Below, in pieces: positions 1 through 10,735 of a stretch of 64,000 nt of DNA. The DNA lies in assembly GCA_963693315.1 (NCBI GenBank), contig OY856186.1, positions 81,101,040 through 81,165,039 on the forward strand. The letters are read 5' to 3'. Origin of the DNA: Diogma glabrata (lineage: Eukaryota; Arthropoda; Insecta; Diptera; Cylindrotomidae). The notes beneath the pieces were generated by a model that did no database searches, was not told the origin of the DNA, and was given only the letters and a program-made list of their open reading frames with translations. The stretch's first letter is position 1. Each line of letters starts with the position of its first letter. A program made the position numbers and the translations under genes.

Positions 1-276
1 ATTTTAACTATATATGTATTTCTAAAATGGATAATGCTCTAGTGAATTTTGAAATTTCATTAAATTTTTAATGTATTAAATTGTAGCAAGGTGTATTAAA
101 ACTTCTAACTGTTCTATAGAAATAAATTATGATTCAAGAGTTGTTTTAAATTTTATAGATATGCATTAAAATTAGGTTTAATGCAGCATTTACTTTTCAA
201 TTCAATAATAACCTGCAGCGCATAGCTCCTATTGCAAGACTTGCTTTAAATATTGCAGTTACTTGCTTTAAATTGA
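1..276. other. AT-rich non-coding flank
   Basis: This is AT-rich sequence with stops in all frames and no recognisable motif. The LINE reading frame that follows becomes open only after the stop at 274-276, so this is probably host or older repeat DNA upstream of a 5'-truncated LINE. Confidence 0.5.
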
Positions 277-1437
277 AAACTTTTAATTGAAATTTCAAGT
301 ATCATTAAAAGTCTAAAATCAAATGGTGCTCCCGGACCTGATAAAATAACGACAGATGAAATTAAAATAATCACAGATTGCATTGCTCCCGTTATTGCAA
401 CTATTATCAATAAATATTTGCAAAGAGGCGATTTCCCATCATGTTTAAAAACTGCCCGTATTGTTCCAATCTATAAAGGTGGTGATAAATTAGATCCCAA
501 TAACTATCGACCTATTGCGCTACTGAGCGTATTTAGTAAAATTTACGAAAGGGTTTTGCACAACAGGTTTCAAGAATTTATTAACAAAACCGGCGGATTT
601 GATAAAAACCAATATGGCTTCCTAAAGCATAGTAATACTGCCTGTATAACACATGCCGCAATGGAGTATATTAATGGGGAATTGGATCGTGATAATTACG
701 TAGCAGCTATCTTTGTCGACCTAAAAAAAGCTTTTGATACGGTTGACTTTGAACAGTTGCTTATTTTTCTAAATCAATTAGGAATCAGAGGCGTTGCCAA
801 TAAGTTAATTAGTAATTTTATCAAGGGCAGAAAATGTTATACAAAAGCAAACGGTTACACTAGTGTTTTACTGGATATTGAAATGGGTATACCGCAAGGA
901 TCTGTGCTAGGTTTTCTCCTTTACTTACTTTATATACATAATATCAAAGAAGCAAAATTAAAAGCTAATTATTTCATATATGCAGATGACACACTACTTA
1001 TTTATTCTCATAAAAGTAAACCTGAAATGGAAACATTGATAAATAATGACCTAAAGGGCTTTCATAACTGGCTCTTATGGAACAAATTAACTATAAACAC
1101 ACCTAAAACCAACTATATGATCTTTAAACAAAAAAATAAAATAAGTATTAATCCAGTAATTACAATCGATGGACAAACTCTACACACATCGAAACTGACG
1201 AAATATCTGGGTCTTCTAATTGATGAAAAACTTAATTGGAAAGAACATGCTAACGCAATACGTAAAAAGATGGCACCATTAATCGGAATTATGAGGAAAC
1301 GTGATTTCTTTAATGTTAAAACAAAATACCAGATTTATAACTCATACATTCTGCCACTTATTAGCTACAATATCACGAGTTGGTCGCAATGCAGTAACGA
1401 GGTCTTAAATGAAGTCCAAAGGCTAATGAATGAATAA
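277..1437 (+). pseudogene. LINE reverse transcriptase, 5'-truncated (jockey-like)
   Basis: This is the reverse transcriptase of a non-LTR retrotransposon. The frame is open from 277 and enters directly in the fingers domain with GAPGPDKI, so the endonuclease half is missing, as expected of a 5'-truncated LINE copy. Visible RT blocks in order are NNYRPIALLSVFSKIYERV, the palm aspartate block FVDLKKAFDTVDF, GIPQGSVLG, the catalytic YADDTLLIY, and the thumb block YLGLLIDEKLNWKEH. It stops at 1435-1437. The protein continues in another frame from 1446, so a small indel or deletion broke the gene. No initiation codon belongs to this fragment. Assignment to the jockey superfamily rests on motif style only; the clade is not certain. 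Confidence 0.85.
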
Positions 1438-1445
1438 AGCAATAA

Positions 1446-1754
1446 AATCTACCTGTACTAACACCAAGTAGATTTTTGTACGAAAATTATAATTTCTTAA
1501 ACCTTCGGCAGCTTATATTAATGGAAAAAGTGAAACTTATTTTTAATTTAAAAAAAAGACTTATAAAATCCAATATACAACTAAGGTCAAATGTCCAAGT
1601 TCACAGTTACAACACAAGGATTGCTAATCAATTGAGACTTTCGCAACCGAGAACGGATAGAAAACTACGAAGTAGTTTAAGTCACTTCCATCCATATTGT
1701 CACTTAAGTCACTTCCATCCATATTGTCTTGTTTTTAATCTGTTTTGTTTTTAA
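1446..1754 (+). pseudogene. C-terminal end of the same LINE ORF2, frame-shifted
   Basis: Reading begins after a stop at 1443-1445 with LPVLTPSRFLYENYNFLNLR, the conserved region after the thumb in jockey-like RTs, and ends with VHSYNTR followed by a basic tail. It is the continuation of the frame that stops at 1437, displaced by one frame. Near the end a nine-residue block (LSHFHPYC and its neighbour) is present twice because of a 27-bp tandem duplication. The gene cannot be translated as one protein. Confidence 0.75.
1677..1730. repeat. 27-bp tandem duplication in LINE tail
   Basis: TTAAGTCACTTCCATCC and the following bases occur twice, starting at 1677 and 1704. The period is a multiple of three, so the frame is kept. 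Confidence 0.85.
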
Positions 1755-2199
1755 ATTGAACCATTATTTTGTATTTAATCATAATTTTAACATAAATTAA
1801 ATCAATATTACATATCTAATTTTGTTTTTGTTATAATTTTTTTTTTCTTTTTTGTTAATGTTATTATTAAATTATTCTTCTTTAAATTAATATTAAACAA
1901 AAATCAATTCCTTCTTCTCTAATACCAGCCATAGCTGCCTGAGAAGTAGTACACGGATTAATTTATTATTATTTTGTATGTTTGAAAATAATTTAGAAAT
2001 GTATGGCAAGGCGTACCTTGGTAACAAAACAGAATTATATGGTGTAACAAAAACTCAGTTCCATGCCGTCATTCATCATGAAAAATAAAAAATAATAATA
2101 ATTAATTTTAAGTTTTTAGTTTTTACTTAATACTTTTTTTTAAATTTTAAATGGTTGTTTTTTTATTTTGAGAGAGATAATAGTACTTTGTGTATCGGG
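1755..2199. other. Probable LINE 3' UTR and AT-rich spacer
   Basis: AT-rich non-coding sequence follows the LINE stop. An A-rich stretch with AATAATAAT at about 2082-2100 could be the 3' tail of the LINE, but there is no clear target duplication to prove it. Confidence 0.4.
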
Positions 2200-2277
2200 T
2201 GCACAAAGTTGATTTTTTCCGCACGCGTCGTAATTTCGACAAATATACGACAAGTACGGAAAAAATCAATTTGTGCA
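2200..2277. repeat. Fold-back hairpin
   Basis: Arms TGCACAAAGTTGATTTTTTC (from 2200) and its near-perfect inverse ending at 2277 form about 21 bp with one single-base gap. The loop contains GCACGCGTCG and a smaller inner hairpin (GTCG-TAATTT-CGAC, 2227-2240). No coding function is seen. Confidence 0.8.
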
Positions 2278-2883
2278 ACGAGTTGCACACAACGTTTTTT
2301 GCAATTCCAAATCACAATTAAACAAAATTATTCTGCAACCAAATTTTTTACAATCTACATTCATATTAAAATATAATACTGCGTTCACATTGCCATGATT
2401 TTAAACAATTTTTGATTTCAGCTCGATTATCAGCTTGTTTTGATTAATTTTTTCATACAAAACTAAAATCATGTCGAAAGTTGATTTAAATCAAATCCAT
2501 TCTAAATCACGCTAAGCACCCCTGAATATTTGATTTTCGAAAAAAAAAAATACAGCCCTACTTCAAAAGTGACATTTAATAAATGAAATATTTTGTTTTG
2601 AATTGAAATAAAAAGATGGCTATTGCAAAATTTCAATAAAATTTTGAATCATACATAAAAATTTTTTTTAGATGGAGGTTTGGACTCAAAAAAAATCAAA
2701 AAATTCAGACAAATCTATTTGGATATCTTTTACATAGCTGAAATAAAATTTTTTTTTCACAGATTTGGAATATGTGCAAATAGATTTCAAACTTAATCAT
2801 GTTAATGATAATGTGAACAGTTTTTTGAAATCTTTAATTTAGGGTGATTTCGAGCTTGATTTCATCGTAATATAAACTTAGTA

Positions 2884-3410
2884 TCCCTGGTTAAACATTC
2901 CAATTCAAACCAATTGAATCCTATTAAATCCAATATAATTTCAATAGGATTAAATCGGATTGAACTGGTTTAATAGGAAGACTTCGATCTACCAATTAAA
3001 ATTCAATCGGAATGAATGGGATTTAACAGGAAAAGAGGTTCTGTAGGATTCTAATGGAAATTTCCAATTGAGTTTCAATCGGAAATTAAGAGATTCAATA
3101 GGATAAAGGAACTTAGAAAAAAATTAAACAATCTTATAAATTTAATAGGATTTAATTGGAAAAGATTTAATAGGAATGAATTGGAATTAATCGGAATTCT
3201 GCAATGGAAATTTCCAATTAAATCCTATTTATATACATTTCCTATAGATTCCGGTTGAAAAATAAAATAGAGATATTTAACAGGAATGAATAGGATTGTA
3301 TTGGAAATAGATTTTTTGAATAGGAATTAATTGAAAATTCCCAATGCAGAATTCCGATTAATCCAATTAATTTTTTTCAATTGGTTTCAATTGGAATGTT
3401 TAACCAGGGA
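2884..3410. mobile_element. TA-flanked MITE (Tc1/mariner-like)
   Basis: Terminal inverted repeats TCCCTGGTTAAACATTCCAA at 2884 and its inverse ending at 3410 bound a 527-bp non-coding element. Both ends are flanked by TA (2882-2883, 3411-3412), the duplication typical of Tc1/mariner elements. The interior is built of degenerate short blocks such as CAATAGGATT and AATTGGA in both orientations. No transposase is present, so it would need one in trans. Confidence 0.8.
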
Positions 3411-3735
3411 TAAGTAAACATTTCCATTATCAACTTAGCATTGAGACCATTTTCTATGAAACAGTGCGGAAAATAAAACAGTGCGGAAAAATCTCACCTT
3501 TTGATATTGTTGACAATTTCGAAATACGTTGAATTGTGATTCGGAATTGCAAAAAACATTTTGCGTTCGTGAAGTTGTCCCACTCGACCCTAACGCGTCT
3601 TGTGAACAAATTTCCACCCACGAAAAAGTAGCCTTATATTTATAATTTTTTTTTGAAAATTTTTTTAAGTTTTTTTTAATTTTTATAGTTTTAGCTTCTT
3701 TTGTATTTACTAACCATATTTTAAGCCATCAACAA

Positions 3736-4590
3736 ATGAGCAGATTTAATTCAAGCCATCAAGAAAAATTAAGTTATCAAAAGCTTTTAGACCCCATGGC
3801 ATCCCCGAGATCATGTCCCAACAAAATTGGACTCAAAGAATTGAACTACCTCTCCACTATACTGAACACATTTCTAAATACTTTCGAGATACCAAACATC
3901 TTAAAACCTGGGAAATTTGAAGAAAAGGGAAAGTTATATACATCTCCATTCTTTCATCGTTCACAACATTGATTGAAACGCTTTGCTCCCTTGACTAGCA
4001 AAACGAAATCAGCATCGTTAGAACAATCTTAATCGCATTGCACTTATCAAAACCTTGCGACACGGCATCGCACGCTGCACCACAAAAGAATAGATATCTT
4101 AAATACCAATCTACCAGGTAGATAATAAAGCACTGTACAACTAGCTCAGAGGTCGCCAAACATACCTTTAGTTCCATAACTGCAAATCTAAAATAAGACA
4201 AGGAGTTCCATAAGACGGAGTTCTCTAAGAGTAAGCAGTCTACCAACTTTACCAGAAGGAATAACCACCACATCATATGCCAACTACTGCCCCGGAACAA
4301 CTCATCAATAATCTTAATAATTATCTGAACATCTTTCAATCACTTCTTAAATAATGCACTGAAAGTACTAGCTGGTAATTCATTTGGCTAATATAAAAAT
4401 ACAATTGACGCAACACATAAAGTACTGGGAAGACCTATTAGAAACTACGTTGCACATATATGGGCACCCCAAGATTGTGACACCCACTGGAATAAGTTAC
4501 AAACAACTCAAAGCGGTAGTCTATCAGTGACTTCAACACAAAGAAAACTGCAAAATGTTTTTTACAAGATGTCAGAAAAGACCAAGTGAA
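3736..4590 (+). pseudogene. Strongly decayed LINE RT fragment
   Basis: Pieces of a non-LTR RT can be read in changing frames on the plus strand. From about 3800 PNKIGLKELNYL and FLNTFEIPN resemble the fingers block before the PGK motif. At 4215-4290 SLPTLPEGITTTSYANYC aligns with the usual SLP..PEGI..SYADDC, so the catalytic YADD has become YANY. At about 4450-4510 NYVAHIWAPQDCDTHWNKLQ matches the C-terminal YAAPIWSP...W..LQ block. Several frameshifts and stops make it non-functional. The family appears different from the LINE at 277-1754. Identification is from motif pattern only. Confidence 0.6.
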
Positions 4591-4894
4591 GGGAAACATT
4601 TATACAAACCTATTTACAAAACTCTGCCAAAGCTGTTGGGTAGCGAAATCCGAAATTCGACGTCCACGTCGTGCTGCCTGGGTAATGCTGACAGAATTAG
4701 GTTGGTGTATTGGAGACAAGCAGAGTAAAAACTGCTTAGTCAATGACGCCACATCATGACGAATTGGCGCCTGACAACCAATGCGACTCAAGCGTCTGTT
4801 CTCCATGTCAGGGTCGGCTTGGATCGGGCGTCTGTCTTGAATAAAGCGGCTCGCTATATAAACGTGTAAAAAGGTTGTTTCTGGTGACCTTAAT

Positions 4895-5947
4895 ATGCAG
4901 AACGATACGAAAATTTGGGTTGGGCCTAAGGTTAAATTTGGGGTTGGGCCTAACCCCAGAAAAAAAAACTTTGTTAAATTTGGAAATCAGAAAGAGAATA
5001 ACAGACCCGGATTTAAAAATAGAATTTTACCTGGACGTGAAAAAGGACCAGACTACCGAATCAGAACGTGGAACGTGCGTAGCCTGAGCGCTCCTGATGC
5101 TCTTATAAGTCTAGAAACAGAGGCTGAGAGGTATATGATAGATATTATTGCTCTACAAGAAATTAGACAGCCGATAATCGGAAAACAAGATTTGGATAGT
5201 CACTCTCTATACTGTAGTGGTCATCCTTCTCGAAAAGAATTTGGAACTGGCTTTCTTGTTGGGGCACGCATACAAGAAACAGTGATGAAATTCATCCCGG
5301 TCAGTGAGAGAATCTGCTATCTACGTGTACGCGGTACATATAACAATATTTCTCTTATTGCCGTGCATGCAACTACTGAAGCTAAGACCGTCGACGAGAA
5401 GGATACTTTCTACATAGCACTAGAAGAGGTTATGAAACAAACACCAACACGCGACTTCATTATGGTTCTTGGTGACTTTAATGGGCAGGTTGATAGAAAT
5501 ATCTCTTATGGAAATGTGGTGGGTCCCAACAGTCTGCATTTAAATTCGAATGATAATGGTGAGAGAATGACTGAGTTTGCATTATCACATAATTTGAGAA
5601 TTGCCAGTACATTTTTTCCGCATCGATCGATTCATAAGCAGACTTGGGTCTCACCGAATGGAAACCCTCGAAATCAAATTGATCACGTTCTAGTAACAGC
5701 ACGTTTCTTTTCGAGCGTTCTGAATGTGCGATCCTTTAGAGGTGCATACATTGAAAGTGACCACTTCCTTGTATGTGCTACGATAAGGTTCCACTTCCCA
5801 AATCCAGGCATTCCTAAATTCAATCAACGGAAACGTTTTAACATCTCATCATTAAAGAATGCTGAAACGGAAGAGAGATATCAAAACCATATTGCCGAAA
5901 CATTGGATAAATCAGAAACCATTAATGGAGATGTTGATAAGTCATAG
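4895..5947 (+). CDS. RTE-type apurinic-like endonuclease ORF
   Basis: The frame starts with ATG at 4895 and runs 350 codons without interruption. After about 55 unassigned residues it shows the full series of AP-endonuclease blocks: TWNVRSL, the glutamate block ALQEIR, GTGFLVG, GDFNGQVD, NPRNQIDHVLV and the final SDHFLVCATI. These are the metal-binding and catalytic residues that nick target DNA for target-primed reverse transcription. It ends at 5947, where a full RTE protein would run on into the linker and RT; the continuation is displaced in frame from about 5960. The domain itself looks intact, so the copy is young enough to keep the endonuclease while the RT is broken. Confidence 0.8.
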   Translation: MQNDTKIWVGPKVKFGVGPNPRKKNFVKFGNQKENNRPGFKNRILPGREKGPDYRIRTWNVRSLSAPDALISLETEAERYMIDIIALQEIRQPIIGKQDLDSHSLYCSGHPSRKEFGTGFLVGARIQETVMKFIPVSERICYLRVRGTYNNISLIAVHATTEAKTVDEKDTFYIALEEVMKQTPTRDFIMVLGDFNGQVDRNISYGNVVGPNSLHLNSNDNGERMTEFALSHNLRIASTFFPHRSIHKQTWVSPNGNPRNQIDHVLVTARFFSSVLNVRSFRGAYIESDHFLVCATIRFHFPNPGIPKFNQRKRFNISSLKNAETEERYQNHIAETLDKSETINGDVDKS

Positions 5948-6078
5948 TATTTGCTCAAAGATGCTGTTTCAAGCGCTGCTGACGGAATACGTGGACGACC
6001 ACAGAACCACTCCCAGAAGCTATGGATGGATCAAGCATGCCTTGACGCTATTCAATACAAAAGATATTGCTATCTGAA

Positions 6079-6152
6079 GGCCGAGGATTACAACATCATC
6101 AGCGTAAGCAATCATCTGTACTGAGTTTAGTGACAAGCTATTGTAACTTGAC
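6079..6152. repeat. Inverted 74-bp copy of the RT catalytic-motif region
   Basis: This segment is the reverse complement of 6827-6900 with few mismatches. Read on the minus strand it encodes NSVQMIAYADDVVILG, the RT catalytic block. The two copies lie 675 bp apart and would form a long stem in the transcript. Confidence 0.85.
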
Positions 6153-6461
6153 TCGTCTACAAGAACGCAACACCAGCTCCACGAAGGAGAACTATAAACT
6201 GGCAAGATAAGCCGTTACAAAGCTATGTAGAGGAAAGACGAGAGAATGGTGCGAGAGACAGTGTGAGGACCCCTAAAGAAGGGCCCTCGAACTAGATCGA
6301 CTGCTGTTCAAAACGAAGATGGGAGCTACAAGTAGACCTTAAAAATATTTTAGATACTTTGGCCGCTTTTTTGAGAATCTTCTCAACAAGTCGGGCGACG
6401 AGCAAAGCTTATTCGTGCATCAAAGGTACATGTAGACGAACCAAACAAAGAGGAATTCGAA

Positions 6462-7208
6462 GTGGCGCTGTCAAAATTAAAACGCATTAAAGCAACTGGT
6501 ATCGACGATATAACATCCGAAATGATTGTACATGGTGGCATGGTCTTAAGATTGTTTGAACTTGTTCAAATGATCTGGAAGACTGAAGCCATGCCACTGG
6601 ATTGGAACACAGCTATGCTGATACCAATCCATAAAAAAGGTAATCGCCTACAATGTGCAAATTACCTAGGAATCTCCTTTGCAAGGCATGTAAGATCTTT
6701 TCCTACATTTTGCTATCCAAAATCAATCCTTTTGCTGAACAACTGTTTGGAGAATATCAGTGTGGTTCCTCGGGTGGGCCGAAGTACTACCGATGCACTT
6801 TTCTCGATAAGGATGATTTTGGAAAAGTCAAGTTACAATATCTTGTCAATAAACTCAGTACAGATGATTGCTTACGCTGATGATGTTGTAATCCTCGGCC
6901 GGAGTGAAGCTGTTTCGAGTGAGACTTTCAATTCGCTTGAGAGTGGTGCTAGAAAAATCAGTTTGCAAATTAACTACAATAAAACCAAACATATGAGTGT
7001 TTTAAGAGAGGCTGAGAAGAAAGATTTGATGTGCGGCGATGCACGAATTGAGGGAGTTGAATCTTTTAAACATTTGGGATCAATGCTTGACTCAAACAAC
7101 AGCATACTTACAGATATAAAAGCTCGAATCGCTGCAGGTAATCGAACTTTCTACTCAATTAAACCTCAACTTGGATCACCGTATGTCCCAGATAACAATC
7201 TCGCCTAA
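6462..7208 (+). pseudogene. RTE reverse transcriptase, deleted and frame-shifted
   Basis: Starts in the RT fingers with LKRIKATGIDDITSEMI and LIPIHKKGN, changes frame near 6670 (the GIS..CKACKIFSYILLSKI block is in another frame), and returns to frame with GRSTTDALFSIRMILEK. It then jumps straight to INSVQMIAYADDVVILGR. The block between, which in RTE proteins holds the first palm aspartate and the GxxQG motif, is absent, so the polymerase cannot be active. The thumb follows with NYNKTKHM and FKHLGSMLDS, ending at 7208. It lies downstream of the endonuclease ORF and belongs to the same element. Confidence 0.8.
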
Positions 7209-7318
7209 ATTTTACCTAAAAAAAGCTTGTAAAAGACTAGATTCACTAAGTTTCTTATATAATTCCTTAAGTAAAGCTTAATTCAATAATGAATATTTAG
7301 GGCATATTAAAGCAAATG

Positions 7319-7590
7319 TTACTCAAGTATAATACCTTTTATAAGGTTTTATTCACATATAACTTTTAAGGTAGTATTCAAGATGTTTTTACTCAAGAAT
7401 TCTATCCCTTATATAAACCTTTATTAAAGTACAACTTTTAGGAAGAATCCAAGAAGATTCTAAGAAGATTCTTACCCAAGGATAGTTCCTTGTATACGAC
7501 TTTATTAATGTATAATAATTTTAGTAGTATTCAAGAAAACTGTTACTCAAGTAATATTTCTTATATACGGCTGTTTTCAATGAATACTAA
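7319..7590. repeat. Degenerate ~70-83-bp tandem repeat
   Basis: Four diverged units start with TTACTCAAG or TTACCCAAG at 7319, 7389, 7472 and 7543 and share TTTATTAA and TTTTAGG(T)AGTATTCAAGA blocks. The stretch 7209-7716 is otherwise AT-rich and non-coding. Confidence 0.6.
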
Positions 7591-8155
7591 AAGATTTACA
7601 ACAAATCGATCTGTCAATATTTTTGACAGTTCGTTGTTTAATTCGCGATTGTGTGTTTTTTTATTAAATCACTTATCGATGTGTTTAAAAAGATAACAAA
7701 CCTTTAAGTACTTTAATAAGGTGACCAACCGTCCTCCTTTAGGGAGGACAGTCCTCCTTTTGTAGGTAATGTCCTTCCTCGAAAACTGTCCTCCTTTTTG
7801 TCCTCCTTTGCGATATTTTGAATCTAATCTGTTCAGAGATGTTTTAATTAGTATACGCAGCTATGAATTCAATTTATTGTATTTCTACTGTTTTCTTCCA
7901 TTATGTTTATCACGACAATTCTAGACCACACAGCACACACATCTTTGATCATCCGTAAAAAATTAATGATCAGGGTTGGGAAGTTTTGATGTTCGGAACT
8001 ATTGTTATCTGACTACCATTTATTTCGGTCTCTGCAAAACGCCTACGATGAAAAAAAGTTATCGACAGAATCACTTGCCCAAGTTTTGTGCTTCACGCAG
8101 AAGTACAACACCGATGGAATCATGAAACTATTCATAAAATGGCAATAGGTTGTAA

Positions 8156-9208
8156 GACTGCGTTCTAATTGAATGCTAAATGGTCTCCAAATTCTAAATC
8201 ATGCTAAATTTAAAAATTTAGCAAGATATCGTTCCAATTCATTTCTGCTAAATAATTATAAATTTGAACACCAGGTGTTAGAAACAAATAACTTTTATTT
8301 ACAGCTTTGCAATAAAACTAAAATAATGAAATTGTTTATCAGGCTTTTTAGAAGCTATGCAGAATTATATGAGTTTTTGGAAATGCGTAGAATAGGTTTA
8401 ATAAAAATATATATATTTTACATATGGTATATGTACAAATTTTTATCGTGTGCATTAAGGGAGGGATTGCGGTACTACAACGGTCAACGTTGAAGCCATA
8501 GTAAATGGGATCATAAACGGGAACGACCTATTAACTAAACGACATTTAAGATTAAACACTCAATCGTTTCGGCAAATTTTAAAATTGATTCCGCTGCGGT
8601 TAAACATCATGGATGGTCAATCGAACTTGAATTGGCACAATTTTTATTTTGGCTAGCTACAGAAATTTATCTGCTACATTAAACATACCTAAAACTACAG
8701 CGTTTGGAATATGCAGCAAATATTTGGACATTTTCAAATAATTTTACCCTCAATCATACATTTTATACCATCTGAAGTAGAGCAAATTGAGACATTGTTC
8801 GGAAATTTGCTTTACGAGCTTCTTCTCCAGCATTTATGAAACCTGTTGGTGCAATTGATGGTAAACATATAAAAATAAAATGTGCTGTTGAATATCACAG
8901 TGTTTATATCAATAAAAAATCGATTATTTTATCCTAGAATGGATAAGGTAAATCATTTAAGGTTCTTGTGATATATATGTACATATTTTGAATTTATGTT
9001 TAATTATTTTTATTATTATTATTTATGTTTAAACTATTCGTAAAATGTAATTTGAAGTTAAAGTTTAACTGTCACTTCAAATAAGCCTACTCAATTCAAA
9101 TAAGTCTACAAAAATTTAGAATGCAAATGACGGATTTAGTCAACTCAAAAATGTTCTAAATTGATTTAGCATTGTGGAGATCATTTAGCATTCAATTGGA
9201 ACGCAGTC
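8156..9208. mobile_element. PIF/Harbinger element nested in the hAT-like element
   Basis: Inverted ends GACTGCGTTCTAATTGAATG (8156) and the inverse CATTCAATTGGAACGCAGTC (to 9208) continue inward for about 45 bp with ATTTAGCAT blocks. The target duplication is TAA (8153-8155 and 9209-9211), as expected of PIF/Harbinger. It contains a transposase relic on the plus strand and is 1053 bp long, so most of the coding part is lost. Confidence 0.85.
8520..8925 (+). pseudogene. Harbinger transposase relic
   Basis: In shifting frames one reads LNTQSFRQILKLI, AQFLFWLATEI, and from about 8812 RASSPAFMKPVGAIDGKHIKIK. The last is the block around the first catalytic aspartate of the Harbinger DDE nuclease (usual form GAIDGTHI). 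Stops and frameshifts interrupt it, and the C-terminal two thirds with the other catalytic acids is missing. It lies inside the 8156-9208 element. Confidence 0.75.
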
Positions 9209-9289
9209 TAAATATAATAATTAGTGGCACATATATATAGTTGATTAAAATTGATTTGAGTAAACTAAAATTCGGTTTAATATAATTAA

Positions 9290-9460
9290 TAATAATTTTT
9301 CGATTATATGGTTTTCGGTGATGTGATTTTTCGATCTAATAATTTTTCAATCTCAAAACCATTCGATGATATAAAATTCGGTGGTTTGAACTTTCGGTCG
9401 ACTGTTTTTCGGTTCTATATCTCAATTTGATGGTTTGATTTTTCGATGCTAAGATGCGGA
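9290..9460. repeat. Degenerate TTTTCGGT/TTTTCGAT repeat
   Basis: Short blocks of TTTTCGAT, TTTTCGGT and GATTTTTCGAT recur at roughly 25-35-bp spacing with GATGATATAA-like spacers. This lies inside the hAT-like element. Confidence 0.45.
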
Positions 9461-9788
9461 CCCGAAAAATTGCATTTAAAGTTGAACAAAAACGGCGGAT
9501 ACTTTTTATAAAACCTAATATTGCATTGTACTTTTTTCTTTAATTTTTTTGTCCTCCTTTTGATTGAAAAAAAATTGGTCACCTTAACTTTAACAAACTA
9601 TTATTGATTAATTCAAAAGATTATTTCAAAATGGTAGAGATATTTTCGTCAATGGAAATTTGCAATTGCCATTATTCCGCAACCATTTAATCAAACCTCT
9701 CTGATGATAGTTTATATATTGATTGAGATTTATCATTTCTGATGATGGTTTATATAATGATTTGAGTTGGTCAATAAATAAATAAACT

Positions 9789-10505
9789 TGTGGCGAACAT
9801 CAAAATTAAAACTTTTAAATTAAAATTTAGCATGCGATGTTTTAATGATTGAAATTTACAAAAAACAAAAATAGTTTTTCAGCTCTTTTAAAATAACACA
9901 CATGTTTTTTTAAATTCACTTTTAATTAAAAAAACTAACTTTTAATTCATTTCTTCTGATAAAAAAAAGTTCCCTAAATTTGTTTTATATCTATTTCAAT
10001 TTATTTAAAAAGTTATCTGAAATACAACTGTGTAAATATTATTGTTACAAAGAAATGAGAAATATTGTCGAATTGTTTGTGCATTAATAAAATTGTTCAT
10101 TTCTAATATTTAATCACATTAGCTACAAACTGGTCTTTTCATTGATACAGTATTATCTATCAAGATTTTTAAAATAATTTTAACCAGTGAAATTTAATAA
10201 GAATGCAAATAAAGAAGCTAAAATTATTTCCTTACATTTATTAATATGTATTAAATATGCTACGTTGTTTGAAGTGAACATACCTAACTTTTATTAAATA
10301 TCTTATGTTGTTTGAAATTAAACATAAGTGGAGATTAATTTAAACAAAATTATCTGATTTAAAGCACTGATTTTTTATGAAGTTAATTAAGACGAAAATT
10401 TAAGAAAATATTTTTAAAACCATTTGGAGGATCTCTATTAATAGGATAGATTATAGCGCGAACTACTAGCTATGTATTTTACTAGCTATATATTCTTCAG
10501 CTATA
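9789..10505 (+). repeat. 5' LTR of gypsy element 1
   Basis: Begins TGTGGCGAACATC and ends CTTCAGCTATA; the 3' end is unusual because CA is expected. It should hold the promoter. A few differences from the 3' LTR are seen, for example AAATATTATTG against AAATGATATTG. Confidence 0.9.
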
Positions 10506-10507
10506 TT

Positions 10508-10525
10508 TGGTGACCTATCGACTCA
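10508..10525 (+). promoter_or_regulatory. Primer-binding site
   Basis: TGGTGACCTATCGACT begins two bases after the LTR and starts with TGG, the complement of a tRNA CCA end. The primer tRNA was not identified. Confidence 0.6.
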
Positions 10526-10735
10526 ACACAATTTTTTGGATTTGGAGTCAACTTTGAGTACAATTTTATTATTATAATTTTTTATTTATATCAAATAATC
10601 CTATTAATTAATTCAATTAATTACTCCTAAATAATCTAATTTAATAATAATATTAAGTTGTTAATTAATTTGTTTTTTTTTCTCTGTTTAAACTTTAAAT
10701 TTTAAATATTTTCTATAATTCTTTTTTTAAAAATT

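Larger units (their letters stand above)
4895..7208 (+). mobile_element. RTE-clade LINE, RT-defective copy
   Basis: An endonuclease ORF followed by scrambled RT sequence in the order and style of RTE elements (single long ORF, endonuclease then RT). The upstream boundary is uncertain: 4600-4894 is comparatively GC-rich and may be 5' UTR. The downstream end is near 7210. Part of the RT palm is deleted and a 74-bp piece is present in inverted orientation, so this copy cannot move by itself. Confidence 0.8.
7717..9586. mobile_element. hAT-like DNA element, carrying a nested insertion
   Basis: Ends TAAGGTGACCAA (7717) and TTGGTCACCTTA (to 9586) are inverted repeats, and ACTTTAA flanks both sides (7710-7716 and 9587-9593), close to the 8-bp duplication of hAT elements. 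Subterminal copies of GTCCTCCTTT occur at both ends (7731, 7751, 7788, 7800; 9551), inverted or direct, like repeated transposase-binding sites. A short coding-like run around 8030-8147 (NAYDEKKLSTESLAQVL) may be a transposase relic. Without the nested Harbinger element it is about 820 bp. Superfamily assignment rests on the ends only. Confidence 0.65.

Noticed and set aside
4600..4806. 68-codon minus-strand frame with better base composition
   Set aside because: It lies at the junction of a LINE relic and the presumed RTE 5' region and matches no known family; more likely non-coding.
9660..9760. CTGATGATAG and CTGATGATGG as hammerhead cores
   Set aside because: No GAAA partner and no flanking stems could be fitted, unlike at 17175-17253.
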